From Dolomedes plantarius (taxonomy: Eukaryota > Arthropoda > Arachnida > Araneae > Dolomedidae), in the NCBI GenBank assembly GCA_907164885.2, contig OU015501.1, positions 65,926,308 through 65,990,307 on the forward strand: DNA of 64,000 nt, read 5' to 3'. The translations under genes were made by a program, and so were the position numbers. Under the pieces are notes generated by a model, which was not told the origin of the DNA, made no database searches, and saw nothing but the letters and a program-made list of their open reading frames with translations. This document shows positions 23,457-34,706 of the stretch, one piece after another. How positions within the stretch are numbered: position 1 is the stretch's first letter; every line of letters starts with the position of its first letter.

Positions 23457-24464
23457 CCCGAGAACACTCGCGACCAATTTCGATCACGAGAACTCGCGCC
23501 GGGTATCTCATACCCTAGTTCATTTCTGCTATTTAAATATCAATCAATATTGTTTATATGCAAACCTTGCGTAACTAAAGAACATAAGATAATAAATTAA
23601 AGATTTTTAGTGAATTTTAATAATACTTACATTTTTATAGACAATTTTTACAAACTACATACTGATGTTCAACACAGACATTTTTCCCATTTTTGGCACA
23701 TAAACTTTGTTTTTCAGTCCTTATTACTTGGGCAAATTTAACATCGTTTATTTTTTGTCCTGAGTTTTTTTTTTGCAGGCGGTTCATTATTAGTGATTTC
23801 CCAGTTCCATTGAAGGGCTTGAATAAGTTGTTTTTATTTGAGGCACCATCATATTTAGCATGTTGCTATTGAAGAGAACATTCCATGCATCTACGGGAGA
23901 AGCGACATCTCTTGAATAATTTGTATTACCTGGAAGCTTGATAATTACGTTCCTTGAAGGCTTTCTTACATTTTGCTGGTATTTTTTCTTCAGCCATTTT
24001 GTAATTTTATCTTTACCAATATAAAAATCGGCTGTTGACAGTGAACCTTTATCTTCGATTTCTGTCTCAATTTCAGTAGAAGAATCATGATTGCTGCAGT
24101 ATTCTCCATCCTCAGAGGCATCATTATCTTCGGATAAAGCTTCATCATCACTAGAAACAGTCTCTTAAAGGTGTCGCAATTGTTTAATTTCCTCGTCGTA
24201 ATTCAAAAATCGCACCATGATGCACTAAACTGACAGAAAAAAGGAAAGGTCTGACTGACGCGAGGACTCGCACAGGTATGACATACCTGTCGAAATATTT
24301 TTCTCAAAATCTATTTTTTGAGCAGACAGTTTTTACCCCTCTGAAAGATTGTGACCTTGAATACAGCTACACGAAATTTTGGCCTAATCCGATAAGAAGA
24401 AGATAACAAAAACATTGAATGAAAATAGATTGGGTATGTCATACCCGGTGCGAGTTCTCGCGGG
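23457..24464 (-). mobile_element. piggyBac internal-deletion derivative at TTAA
   Basis: Flanked by TTAA at 23453-23456 and 24465-24468. The ends are CCCGAGAACACTCGCG and CGAGTTCTCGCGGG, with an adjacent CGGGTATCTCATACCC-type palindrome. The minus strand encodes only transposase extremities: an acidic N-terminal region (SSDDEALSEDNDASEDGEYC), a linker with ITKWLKKKYQQNVRKPSRN and DAWNVLFNSNMLNMMV, then directly a remnant of the C-terminal Cys-rich tail. The DDD catalytic core is missing. It is a different piggyBac family from the one at 16151, judged from its termini. Copy A has no insert at the equivalent site (about 15855). Confidence 0.85.
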
Positions 24465-24468
24465 TTAA

Positions 24469-24770
24469 GTGACCGAGCAAGCCAAGGAAAAAGTGTTACT
24501 TTCTGGTTAAGGAAGAAAGGTTGAACCATTTGGGTGTCTTGAGAATGACCTTTGTCCTTTTAAAAGACAGGTACATGGGGTTTCTGTGAGAAAAAGATCA
24601 GATATGATTTAATCGGGTTCTAAAACCTCTCTGATGTACCACCGACGATTTATAGTACCAGCGATCCGTGTAAAACGAGATCATGAAGAGAATGAAATAA
24701 CAGTCCAAACAACAACGCTTAGAGTAAGGCCATTAGGACGCTCTACAATGCTTCCTTAAAAATGTCGTCT
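24469..24770 (-). pseudogene. Fossil Tc1-like transposase fragment (copy B)
   Basis: Duplicate of the fossil at 15838-16146. It reads VQPFFLNQKVTLFPWLARS, then is cut by the piggyBac derivative that landed in the TTAA within it. The region is uninterrupted at the site (about 24760) where copy A carries the full piggyBac. Confidence 0.55.
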
Positions 24771-25320
24771 CACACTGCATCTGCAAACAAGAATTCGGTT
24801 ATCATGGCTGTCAAAAAGGAATAGTGTTCAAAGTAATTGACTGTATTCAAAGGGTGAATAGTAGTAAATATAGGTATCCTCTACCTTTTTTACCCTTACA
24901 CACGTAACAGACCAACAAAAAAATAGCTTAGTCTCTGATTATTAGGCCTGAGATGCTTTGAAACTACTTGCTTTATGATGTAATTTATTTTTAACATAAA
25001 GCAAGTAGTACGCAATTTTACATAAGTATATGCAAAATTGTGTACATAATTTTTTTCTGATCTCAACCTTTGAAACAATACTTATTACAGCAACTTTTAA
25101 TTAATATACTCATCTATAGCATTTTCATATACATTATACAAATAATTTAGAATATAACTTCAATTTTGTAATTTTATAAAATTTTTTACAATGTAGATTC
25201 ATAAACATCTGAAATTAGACCAGGTCCACTAACACATAGGGGAATTCTTTAATTAGTATTTAGAATTTCAAAAGTGAAATTTGAAATATTTATCTTGCAT
25301 TTATTTAAATTTTATATTAA

Positions 25321-25614
25321 TTAAAATTTCCTTCTGTGTATGAGAATTATATGACACCTACTCAACGATTCTATTGTATAGTATAGGAGAAAATAAGTAT
25401 GTACGTAATTCATTTTAAAACTATTTAACGAACTTTTACTTCGACAAATTCTCTTATAGTTTATAAAAGTCAGATTTTCAAAAAATATCAAAACTGCTGC
25501 GAAGATGTGCCAATCCATGCAAGTCTTTTCCAAGACAGTGAACTTTTCGATTTTCTTTAAGAAACTATTGTCTCTCTCCGCTGACGCATTAGAAGTTGCT
25601 AATTTTAAAAACAC
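25321..25614 (-). pseudogene. Possible hAT dimerisation-domain fossil (copy B)
   Basis: Same 97-codon frame as 19395-19688, beginning FLKLATSNASAERDNSFLKK and differing from it at a few residues only. The same reservations apply. Confidence 0.35.
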
Positions 25615-26358
25615 TTCGAGTTATATGACCACATTTTTAAACCCTTAAATTCTGTAATACTGAGAATAAAATTGATTAGAATCTATTTTAAGCAAAAAAT
25701 TGTTCGGAATTTTCTTTTTTAAAAAAATAGCTTATCTGAACTTTATTTTATATTTTATTGCATTTCTTCTGCAAATTCCTTGTATTAGAGCGAAATTAAG
25801 GCTACATTTAATTTAAAATATGAAATAATACTTCATTCTTATAATGCAAAATTTTTTTGCAGATAGATTACAAAATTAAATATTAAAAAATATCACCTAC
25901 ACATGTAAAACAACTTCATTTGAAACCTTTTTGTAGCAAACTAATTTTAATCCTAACTATGTCAGGTAGTAGTTGTTATGAAGTCTTCAAACTTTTTATC
26001 TCGTAAAACTCAAAATCACAAAATACTGCAATTTTATAATTAAATGAATGACAGCCACATCCCAAATACCGTATAATTATTAGAAGAAAAGAATTAACTT
26101 TACACAAAAAGGATTTGTTGCAGAATATTTCCAAGGATTTCCTAAATCATGTCAGTGATTTTGTAAAACTATGATACTAGATATGACGGACCTTTAAGTC
26201 TGGGAATCTGGTGAAGCCCCACTGGATGAGTTCATTTATAACAATCGAAAATTCTAGAAAACCACCAGGAATTGGATATCAGCTTTTTTTAACCACTGAG
26301 TTATATTTCAGCAGTAGGAAAGATAGAAACTAGAAACACGATTTGATATTCCTAAATT

Positions 26359-26364
26359 TTTATT
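26359..26364 (-). terminator. Polyadenylation signal AATAAA of His-rich copy B
   Basis: AATAAA on the minus strand, 51 bp past the stop, as in copy A. Confidence 0.75.
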
Positions 26365-26414
26365 GTATCCAATATCACATCATTACATTCATATAAATAG
26401 GGGCTAAAATTTTA

Positions 26415-27128
26415 TCAGTGATGGTGCCCATGGTGATGACCATGATGATGTCCATGGTGATGTCCGTGATGATGTCCGTGATGATGGCCATGATGATGTC
26501 CATGATGGTGATGATGGCCATGATGATGTCCATGATGGTGATGATGGCCATGATGATGTCCGTGATGGTGGTGGTGTCCATGGTGGTGATGGTGTCCGTG
26601 ATGGTGATGGTGTCCATGATGGTGATGATGTCCGTGATGGTGACCATGGTGATGATGATGACCATGGTGATGGTGATGACCATGATGATGGCCGTGGTGA
26701 TGTCCATGATGATGGTGGTGCTTAGCCATTATACCATCAACATCTTCACCTTTACAGCTTGTAAAAACAAGCACAGCGCAAAGAGCAACAAGAAGACCTA
26801 CAGAAATTTTCTGCAATACATTATAAAAATTAATACTTTTTATATTATATAATACGGAATTTCAAAACTGAAACCAATATAAAACAAGACTTAAAACTTA
26901 ACAACGGACTAATTTGCGTACAATGCAGTCATCTTTATAACCTCTTAAAACTTCGAAATATTCAATGTAAGAAAAATAATTATTAATATAAGTGTAATAT
27001 AGATTTTTATGTAATTAAAGCTTGCACATCATAGATATATCTACGAATTTTGTTTGATAAAGTATATGTCATAATTAAGCAATTACGCACAATTCTTAAA
27101 TGCATAGAAATTAATTTACCATGTTCAT
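26415..27128 (-). CDS. Secreted histidine/glycine-repeat protein, copy B
   Basis: Tandem paralogue of the gene at 20471-21144, with the same layout. Exon 1 is ATG AAC ATG (27120-27128) with a GTAAAT donor. The intron is 26811-27119 (309 bp) with acceptor TATTGCAG. Exon 2 runs from 26810 to the TGA at 26415. The signal peptide and TSCKGEDVDGIMAK spacer are identical to copy A. The repeat is about 14 residues longer, from extra HHHG/HHHHHG units in the middle and near the C terminus, and ends GHHHGHHH. About 134 residues in total. The frame is intact through the repeat although the two copies differ by several repeat units, so length changes occurred in multiples of three, which suggests the frame is maintained. 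Function as for copy A, inferred only. Confidence 0.85.
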
Positions 27129-27198
27129 TTTTCTTTGAGAGTCGAAACACTGCTCGAATGCTGTAGTTGAGATGCTGCTTTAGCACTATGTTCACTGC

Positions 27199-27206
27199 TT
27201 TATATA
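27199..27206 (-). promoter_or_regulatory. TATA box of His-rich copy B
   Basis: TATATAAA on the minus strand, 71 bp upstream of the ATG, in a promoter nearly identical to copy A. Both copies are expected to be expressed in the same cells. Confidence 0.75.
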
Positions 27207-27833
27207 CAAATTCGTGAAGAAAAATCATTTCCACTGTGATCCACTTGATACGCTTTGATGATTTTTATTACACCAAGCAAGATGAAAAAGGGGCACAGGT
27301 AGAGAGATTCCTACCGGTGACCATTTTTGATCTTGCTTGATGAAAATAAAATAGAGCAAATATTTTTTAAGTAAGTGTTTCACATGAAAAAGTATAATTA
27401 CAAAAAGTCACTAAAATCACAAATGTTGAAAATAATGGATTATGATTTTTAGGATATTTTGCTAGCAGGATTTTCTATATGTGTTCAATGAACGAAAATG
27501 TTAACTTAATTTTTACTGGTTATTTTAAATTTTGTAAACCCCTTATTTATTATAACTGGTAGTTTTAGATTAGTTTGGAGTTAAAATGTTCTGGTGGTAA
27601 CATAAATCTTAGTCTTTGATTTCATAAATTCTTAATTTGGACGTTTGTTGTATTCACACAGTAGTATGATAGATCTAACTCTAAGGGATCGTTTTTATTG
27701 TTTTGCCCACACTATAGAAATGGCTAAATAGAAATGATTGTATTCTGACTAGATCCTTTAAAATTTTGTGTATTTTACATTATTTATTCAGAATAGGATT
27801 TGTTATTAATATGAAAAGTTTTTTTTCTTAGAT

Positions 27834-27960
<127 letters not shown>

Positions 27961-28274
27961 TTTTTTTTCTCTTTGTTTATTACAATTTAATGTTTGTATT
28001 TGGTAGTTAAACTGCATTAATTGATTCATTATGTTAATAATAGCAACTCGGTAGCAAAAAGGATTTAATACTCTATCCTTTGTCCAAAGTGAAAGATACT
28101 GTGACCCCTGAACTACGGATTTTATTATTTCTCACGTCACGTGTTCGAACTTTATATGGTCGTAATTATGTTATTGTATCTCTCATAGATGTCTCATGAA
28201 ATTTTTCTTCCATGTCTCATATATATGATGTTTTCTGCTGGGAATTAAACCACGGTAATTTGCTTTATCTTGTT

Positions 28275-28596
28275 GGTGCTTTCTCTCGTACTTTCTTTAC
28301 TATATTCTCCATTCCTTATTCCATCAACATTTTTAATGTCAAAAGGAAGGTAAATTTTCTTTAGTCAAAGCATTTTATATTTACACAAATTATAAATACA
28401 AGTTGAATATTCTTTACCTATAAAGAGGACAGAAACATTTTCTTGTATAAACTTGTTTATGGAAACCTTATTTTTACTACATGCACTTCCTGGGGTGCTT
28501 TATTGGGTATATTATATATAAGTTTAATAAATATAAGTTTTCCCAGCAACAGGATTTCCGCGTCACTAAAACTTTCAAGCGTCAGTATTCTCTCTC

Positions 28597-28652
<56 letters not shown>

Positions 28653-29609
28653 AATGTATACATGTTTTTAAAAAGCATTTTTATTCTTATAGAAAATTAA
28701 TTGGCCATATACATTAAATAATTAACGTGAGGAAAGTATTAAATTTTCCAGAATTATAGAATATCGAATAGAATGATTCTTAATTTTTAAAAAATAGATA
28801 AAAATTCAACGTTCTTATTCCATTAGTTCCTTAAAAATGGCAATTAAATGTAATTGGCTTTTATCCCTTTCCTCCACAAATAGTTCTTTAATTTATTTTA
28901 AAAGTCGGATCTTATAATCAAATAGTAATTAGAAATATATAAAAAACTTTAATTTTAATTTTATTAATTAGCTTCATTTATATTCCTTTACACAGCTAAT
29001 TAAAATTTAGGAATGTGCTATAGTAAAAGAAGTTTGCCTGAAAACATTAATTTTCACCATCGTGATTTCATTTATGACGCTTTTTATTTGCAAATAATAA
29101 CGAGCGTTGAATTTTATCCTACTATGAGTCCTGAATACAGATATTTCTACCTGATGCATAAAAAATGTAATGAATTATTCTTTAAAAATATATTTCAGTA
29201 TATATAATGTACAGTGCATCTATTGTACGACATACGTTAAAAATCAAGAGAATATCAACATCGTTCAAAAAAAGTAGTAACTCGTGTACATTTTTATTCT
29301 GTTTTATTGAGTGTATTTAAAATATTTTTGCAAAATAACAATTTGGGGTAAAAGTAAATGTATTATATCGTTTTAAAATTTTATATTTTAATATTTAAAC
29401 TGATGACAGTTTTTCCTTCCCATATTTATAAAATTATAACTGTTCGGTATTTTTAAGCTTAAATTATGTAACACATTTAATAATATTTTAAATAAATACC
29501 GAAACAGCTTGTTTGAAACAAAATACAGAGAAAATTGTCAAGTAGCAATTTCATAATTAGTTTTTACTCTTCACATATGTATCTAAATAGTGCTTTTATA
29601 CTGAAAGCG

Positions 29610-29662
<53 letters not shown>

Positions 29663-31990
29663 CATTCATGTGTGTATGCGTATGTATTTATATCTATTGT
29701 ACATTTTCGCACCATAGTAAAATATAATGTCCTCGATGCATAGAATCATTTCCTATAAAAAGTTGTAAGCACGCAAGGAACTTTTAGATCTAATAGAACA
29801 TTAGGGAAAGGGGAAGATAATAATTATTTCCATAAATATAGAGAAAAGGTCACATGTTGCTGGGGTAATTAGTTTTCTACGGGTTATGATGCCTATCAAT
29901 TCAAGGATTTAATTTCAACGTTGATTGCACGAATAGTTTTCCAGGTGTGTTTTCCAGTAAGTTTAAACTGTTTGATGATCACACCCTACAGTTTAAAATG
30001 GAGTCTTAAGAGGCCAGGAAAGAGTGTGGTGGAGATGGTTCTAAGAAACATGTACCGCGTATGCGGTTACATAAACCAGTTGCAATTTTTTCACTTGGTG
30101 GACCCAAGATTAATGTTTGTAGGACATTACATTCACAGATCTTTAACTCATCAAACTGTAATTTAGAAATAATAGAGAGGTTCAAATATGGCATACGAAT
30201 GCCTCTGTTATAATCTTTCTAGTGATGGCTGTGGTAGTATTTCTTCGGAAGGAACAAAGCTACCACGTTAGGCAAGTATCGTCCAGCATCTATTTTGATT
30301 ACCATCAGATTCGATAGGGAAGTGGGAATAAACGCTAAATAATACGTTTGAGAGTCTCTATGGGCTTGATAGGATTGTTGGGGTAGATAATTTGAAAAAC
30401 GAAGTTTTCTGTGAAGAAAAGTCGAATGGACATATTTTATGGGTTACGAAATTTAGAACCTGCCTCTCATATTAATTTACCAGCATTTCGTCTTTTCTCG
30501 TGTTGAGGATGACGCAATTTACCACTGCTGCATATCACTAAACTTATGTTTTTGTGCTGTTTTGGCTGTTCGTCTACTAACATTATCCTTAGGAACCTTG
30601 TGTCTTTAGGCTCTCTAGATCGCATGGGAGGATTCTGCAAAACTTGTATGAACCAATGTTGCCAACTACGTTTAACTGTTTATGAAGTCGATCCGAATAG
30701 CCAGCGATACATCTAAAATACCATCCAATCTCTCTTTGACTTCTACTGAAACTTTCCAATTGTTATAAATTTCGTCTGGAATGTCGGAGGGCCTTTTGTC
30801 CTTATGTGAAATGCCCTTATTTCATCGGTCTTAGTAATGTCATATAGTAAGAAGATGCATAATTTATATTCAGCTCACGTGGAGATCGCATATGCGCTTG
30901 ACGGACACTGATAATTGATGCTAAATATCTAATGACTTGCATTTGACAGTAAAAAGTGGTTTTATAATTTGTCGCGCACAGTATATTTCCTTAACCAGGA
31001 GCCTTACATCTTTTGTCACTAGTATACCATGGGGATTTTTTTTTATTCATTTAGCTTTCCTGCATAACATTTCCCTTAGAGACACTATTTCAATAAAAAA
31101 AGTTATCAAGTTACGAATAACAACATATTACAGATGTATTAGATTAATTACACCTGTAAAACGAATTAAAAAGTAAGCTAGTACAGATTGAATTAATTAT
31201 ATTTCTACAAAATTTAACTTAAACCCCCTCCCTTTCCAGAAAATAGCCCATAAAAAATGCTGATGCACCAAATGAATTGTTTTCGGACGAAAATTTACAG
31301 AACTAAGTAAAAAAGTCAAGACCCAAACAGAGTGAATAGTGAAAGCCAGTTTCACTAGATTTTCCTTTTTCTTCATTTTATGCACTTGAGAAAATACGTC
31401 AAGTCTCTTATTTGTCGTCGACATCCAAGCTGATTCGGAAGCACAATGCCCTCTTTTTTTCTGTGACTTGCTTTTTGTTTGCTGCTTTAAATGGTCTCTG
31501 TCTGTGAAACTATTATCCAGCCCTGCACCCTTTTTGTTGCCTGCACATTCTTAGTTTAACTTCGTTCCCTTTTTTGACATCACGTAAAGTGTTCTCTTTT
31601 CTTGCCTTTCCCTAACGCTCCTCGTAAATTAACTCCATTACTAAATTATGAACCTTTTTAATGATGCAAAATAGAATTGCGTACAAGGCACTTCTTTTTA
31701 GAAAAACAGATTTAGGTAAAAAAAAAGATAAAAAGGTCTTAACTTTTTAGCTGATTTTGTTCTTAAATTTATTTTTCTTTAGAAACAAAGTAATTTAAAA
31801 ATAAATGGATGTTAATTTAAACTTTTATATTTTCCAGAAATGGTGTTATAATGAGTCTGATTGTGAAACTTACCGAAACATCAGAAATTTTGCTGTCTCT
31901 GTTATCTTCTAGCTTAGTCTTTTTGGCAACTAAGTAAATGCATATTTTAGATTGAGCTTAAGATGTCTCATATACTTGTAATATATATTA
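28275..31990. other. AT-rich interval with TA microsatellites, no gene recognised
   Basis: TA arrays lie at about 28602-28649 and 29610-29662. The stretch 29900-30900 has more G+C and looks like decayed coding sequence, but every frame is broken and I recognise no domain. The rest is AT-rich with short frames. Confidence 0.5.
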
Positions 31991-31999
31991 AATAGTCTA

Positions 32000-32789
32000 T
32001 CTATATATATAAACAAGTTCCGTAACTGACTGACTGACTGACTGACATATAACGCACAGACCAAACCGCTGGACCTAAAGGGCTAAAATTTTTCATCGCA
32101 ATTCTTCTTATAGTGTAGGGGTGCACTAAGAAAGATTTTTGAAAAATTCTTAGATTTTTTAAATTAAATTTTTAAGCTGTTTTTGTAACATTTTAAAGTT
32201 TGTATTTAAAATAATAATATGAGGTTTATACAATTTATATCCCGAAAAAGATCGATCATAAAAATTTCTTTAAAATGAAATCTTTTTCGAATCTTTACCT
32301 CCATTATCTGACTTTTGGTGAATATATAAGATTAATTTTTAGAATTTAATTTATTAAATGCTGATTACGTGGTTTCTTTTCTTTTTGTGATACTTTAAAC
32401 TAATTTTGCGTCACGTACATAACAACGAAATAGACAAAGAAAATATATTTTTTTCTTGCTAATGCGGCAGACGATTGGACATTATCCAAAAAAATATTAA
32501 AATACAGTAAAAGATATGTTCCTCAAACTGAACTTAACTGTACTGTATTCTTTAGTATGTTCTATTAGATTTAATTTGAACATTTTCTTTTACATTATTT
32601 TGTATATGAAAATATCCGTTACAATTTTTTTATAAATTTTTTTTTGCTTTTTTACATCAATTGCATACATTTATCATTGTATTTATTATAAATATATATA
32701 TATACATACATTTTTGACATTAATTGCATACATTGACGGTTGTATTTAATTTGAACGAACTCCGTAGCGAAGTACGGGTATTCAACTAG
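32000..32789 (+). mobile_element. Non-autonomous Helitron (family 1)
   Basis: The 5' end TCTATATATATAAAC is preceded by A (31999). The 3' end is CTAG (32786-32789) followed by T, so the element sits between A and T as Helitrons do. A hairpin CCGTA-GCGAAG-TACGG lies about 9 nt before the CTAG, the standard Helitron 3' signal. There is no Rep/helicase coding sequence. Relatives are at 2420-3100 (pieces) and 40591-41397 (reverse). Confidence 0.85.
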
Positions 32790-34657
32790 TCTAATATATA
32801 AAGCGAAAAAAATATTCTTGTAAAAAGGATTAAAACGTGAATGAAATAATAAGATTTGGGCAAAAGCAGGCTTAATATAATTAGTTTTGAAAAATCATTT
32901 GAAAATAAGTGGTTGTTAAATTAAACTTTTATGTTTTCACCAATTCCGAATTTGATTATAAGACAAGCCTAAAAAACGAAAGCTTGGCTGTATCTATTAT
33001 ATCAAAATTTTATTCTTCGTAGAGTATGTAAATACATATTTTAGATATACCGAGATTAAGAAACACCATGCTTTTGATATTTATTTAATACCAAGACTAA
33101 TACTGAGTGTTAAAAGGTTAAGCTGAAAGAAAGTAAAGAAAACATTATTTCAAGTAATGTGAGAGAAATTGAACATCTAAACAACAGTTCCTTAAATTCC
33201 CGTAAGAATCAAATGTAAAGTTTTCTAGTTGTAAAACACCAGACTCAAAGTTAGCAAACGTTCACTATCAGGTACTGTTAATAGGTAATTTAAGTAGCGG
33301 CCAAGAAATAGAGAGCCAGAAAATGAATCGTTCTGAATCACATGATAAATATTCGTGGAAGAAAAAAATATTCGTGGGAAAAAGAATAATTAATAATTAA
33401 ATAAGTGAAAATATCAAGATATGGACATGCTGTGTAGATTTCCTATAAAATAGAAGGGTGTTGTGTTGTGTAAGGAATGTAACTCAAAAGTAAAAGTCCC
33501 ATCTATTAAGTACATCTATTAAGTACAACTCCACTTTATATTTTTTACTTTGATGTAACTAAATGGCGATATTATATTTCCTATTAATTGACAGGGTGAA
33601 ATGTAAAATATAAATATTGAGGGTGCCTGGTTCTCACTAATTTACCTGTAAATGCTGACAGCCCATATAAAGTTTTATTATGATCAGTTGCTTCTTTACC
33701 TAATCATTTATTATTTTCTTATTTATTTATTATATGTGAGGTCATTCAGTGCAGATAGTTTACTTTTTCATAAGAGTTTAGTAAAATACTTTATTCGGAA
33801 GCAAAATATACCATTGTTAATTAACTCATGAAAGTTTTGCAAAAGCAACTTAAAAAAAAATCAATTATTTACGTTTCACACGGTGTTTTCGCAAATAATT
33901 CAGAAGTTCTGTCTTACATCATTTAAGCACATATTTCGCTAAAATAAAGCTATTATGAGAGAAACACTAAATACGTGTTTCTTACATTCAAGAATGTATA
34001 ATACAGATAAATATTTGTCCTTTTTTATAAAATTAATTGTATTTAACTAATCCACGATAACATGATGATTAAAAATCTTTATTCAAGTTAAACCCTTTCA
34101 GAACTTTATTTGTCAAGTTCATAAAAGTGTTTCCTTTATAAATATATTAATGATATGAATAAAATATTTCAATCAAAGCTTAACTCCTTTTCAGTTCCAA
34201 AAATAAACATCCAAAGTTAGTGCTTAGTGAAGCGTATAAAAACTTCTTTTTTACCTTCAGGAAGGTACAGCGCTTTTAACAGAAAAAAAATGTTTTGCAG
34301 ACACGAAACTTCTTTTTATCAAATGGGTATCTGCATTATTCATGAAATAGATATCATACATTTATAGTGTCTGTATTAATATCTCCAAAAGCTAATTTTA
34401 GTAGCTACAAAAAAATTCGATTAACTGATTTCGGAATGTTTATTTATGAATTAATAGGCCAGGGGGGATTAATGATGATCTGAACTCGTGAAATTCTGCT
34501 AGAAAAGCTATAAACATTAATTTTCTTTGACATAAGACATTAATGTTTTTACAAAATAAAAGAGAACTATCTGAAATGTAGAGACGTATGGATCAAACCA
34601 TTAAGCATCCGCTTTTTAGAGATAACATGTATATATATAATACATATCTATGTATTA

Positions 34658-34706
<49 letters not shown>

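Noticed and set aside
29900..30900. Possible decayed retrotransposon or gene in a GC-richer patch
   Set aside because: All frames are broken and no diagnostic motif could be found, so no family is claimed.
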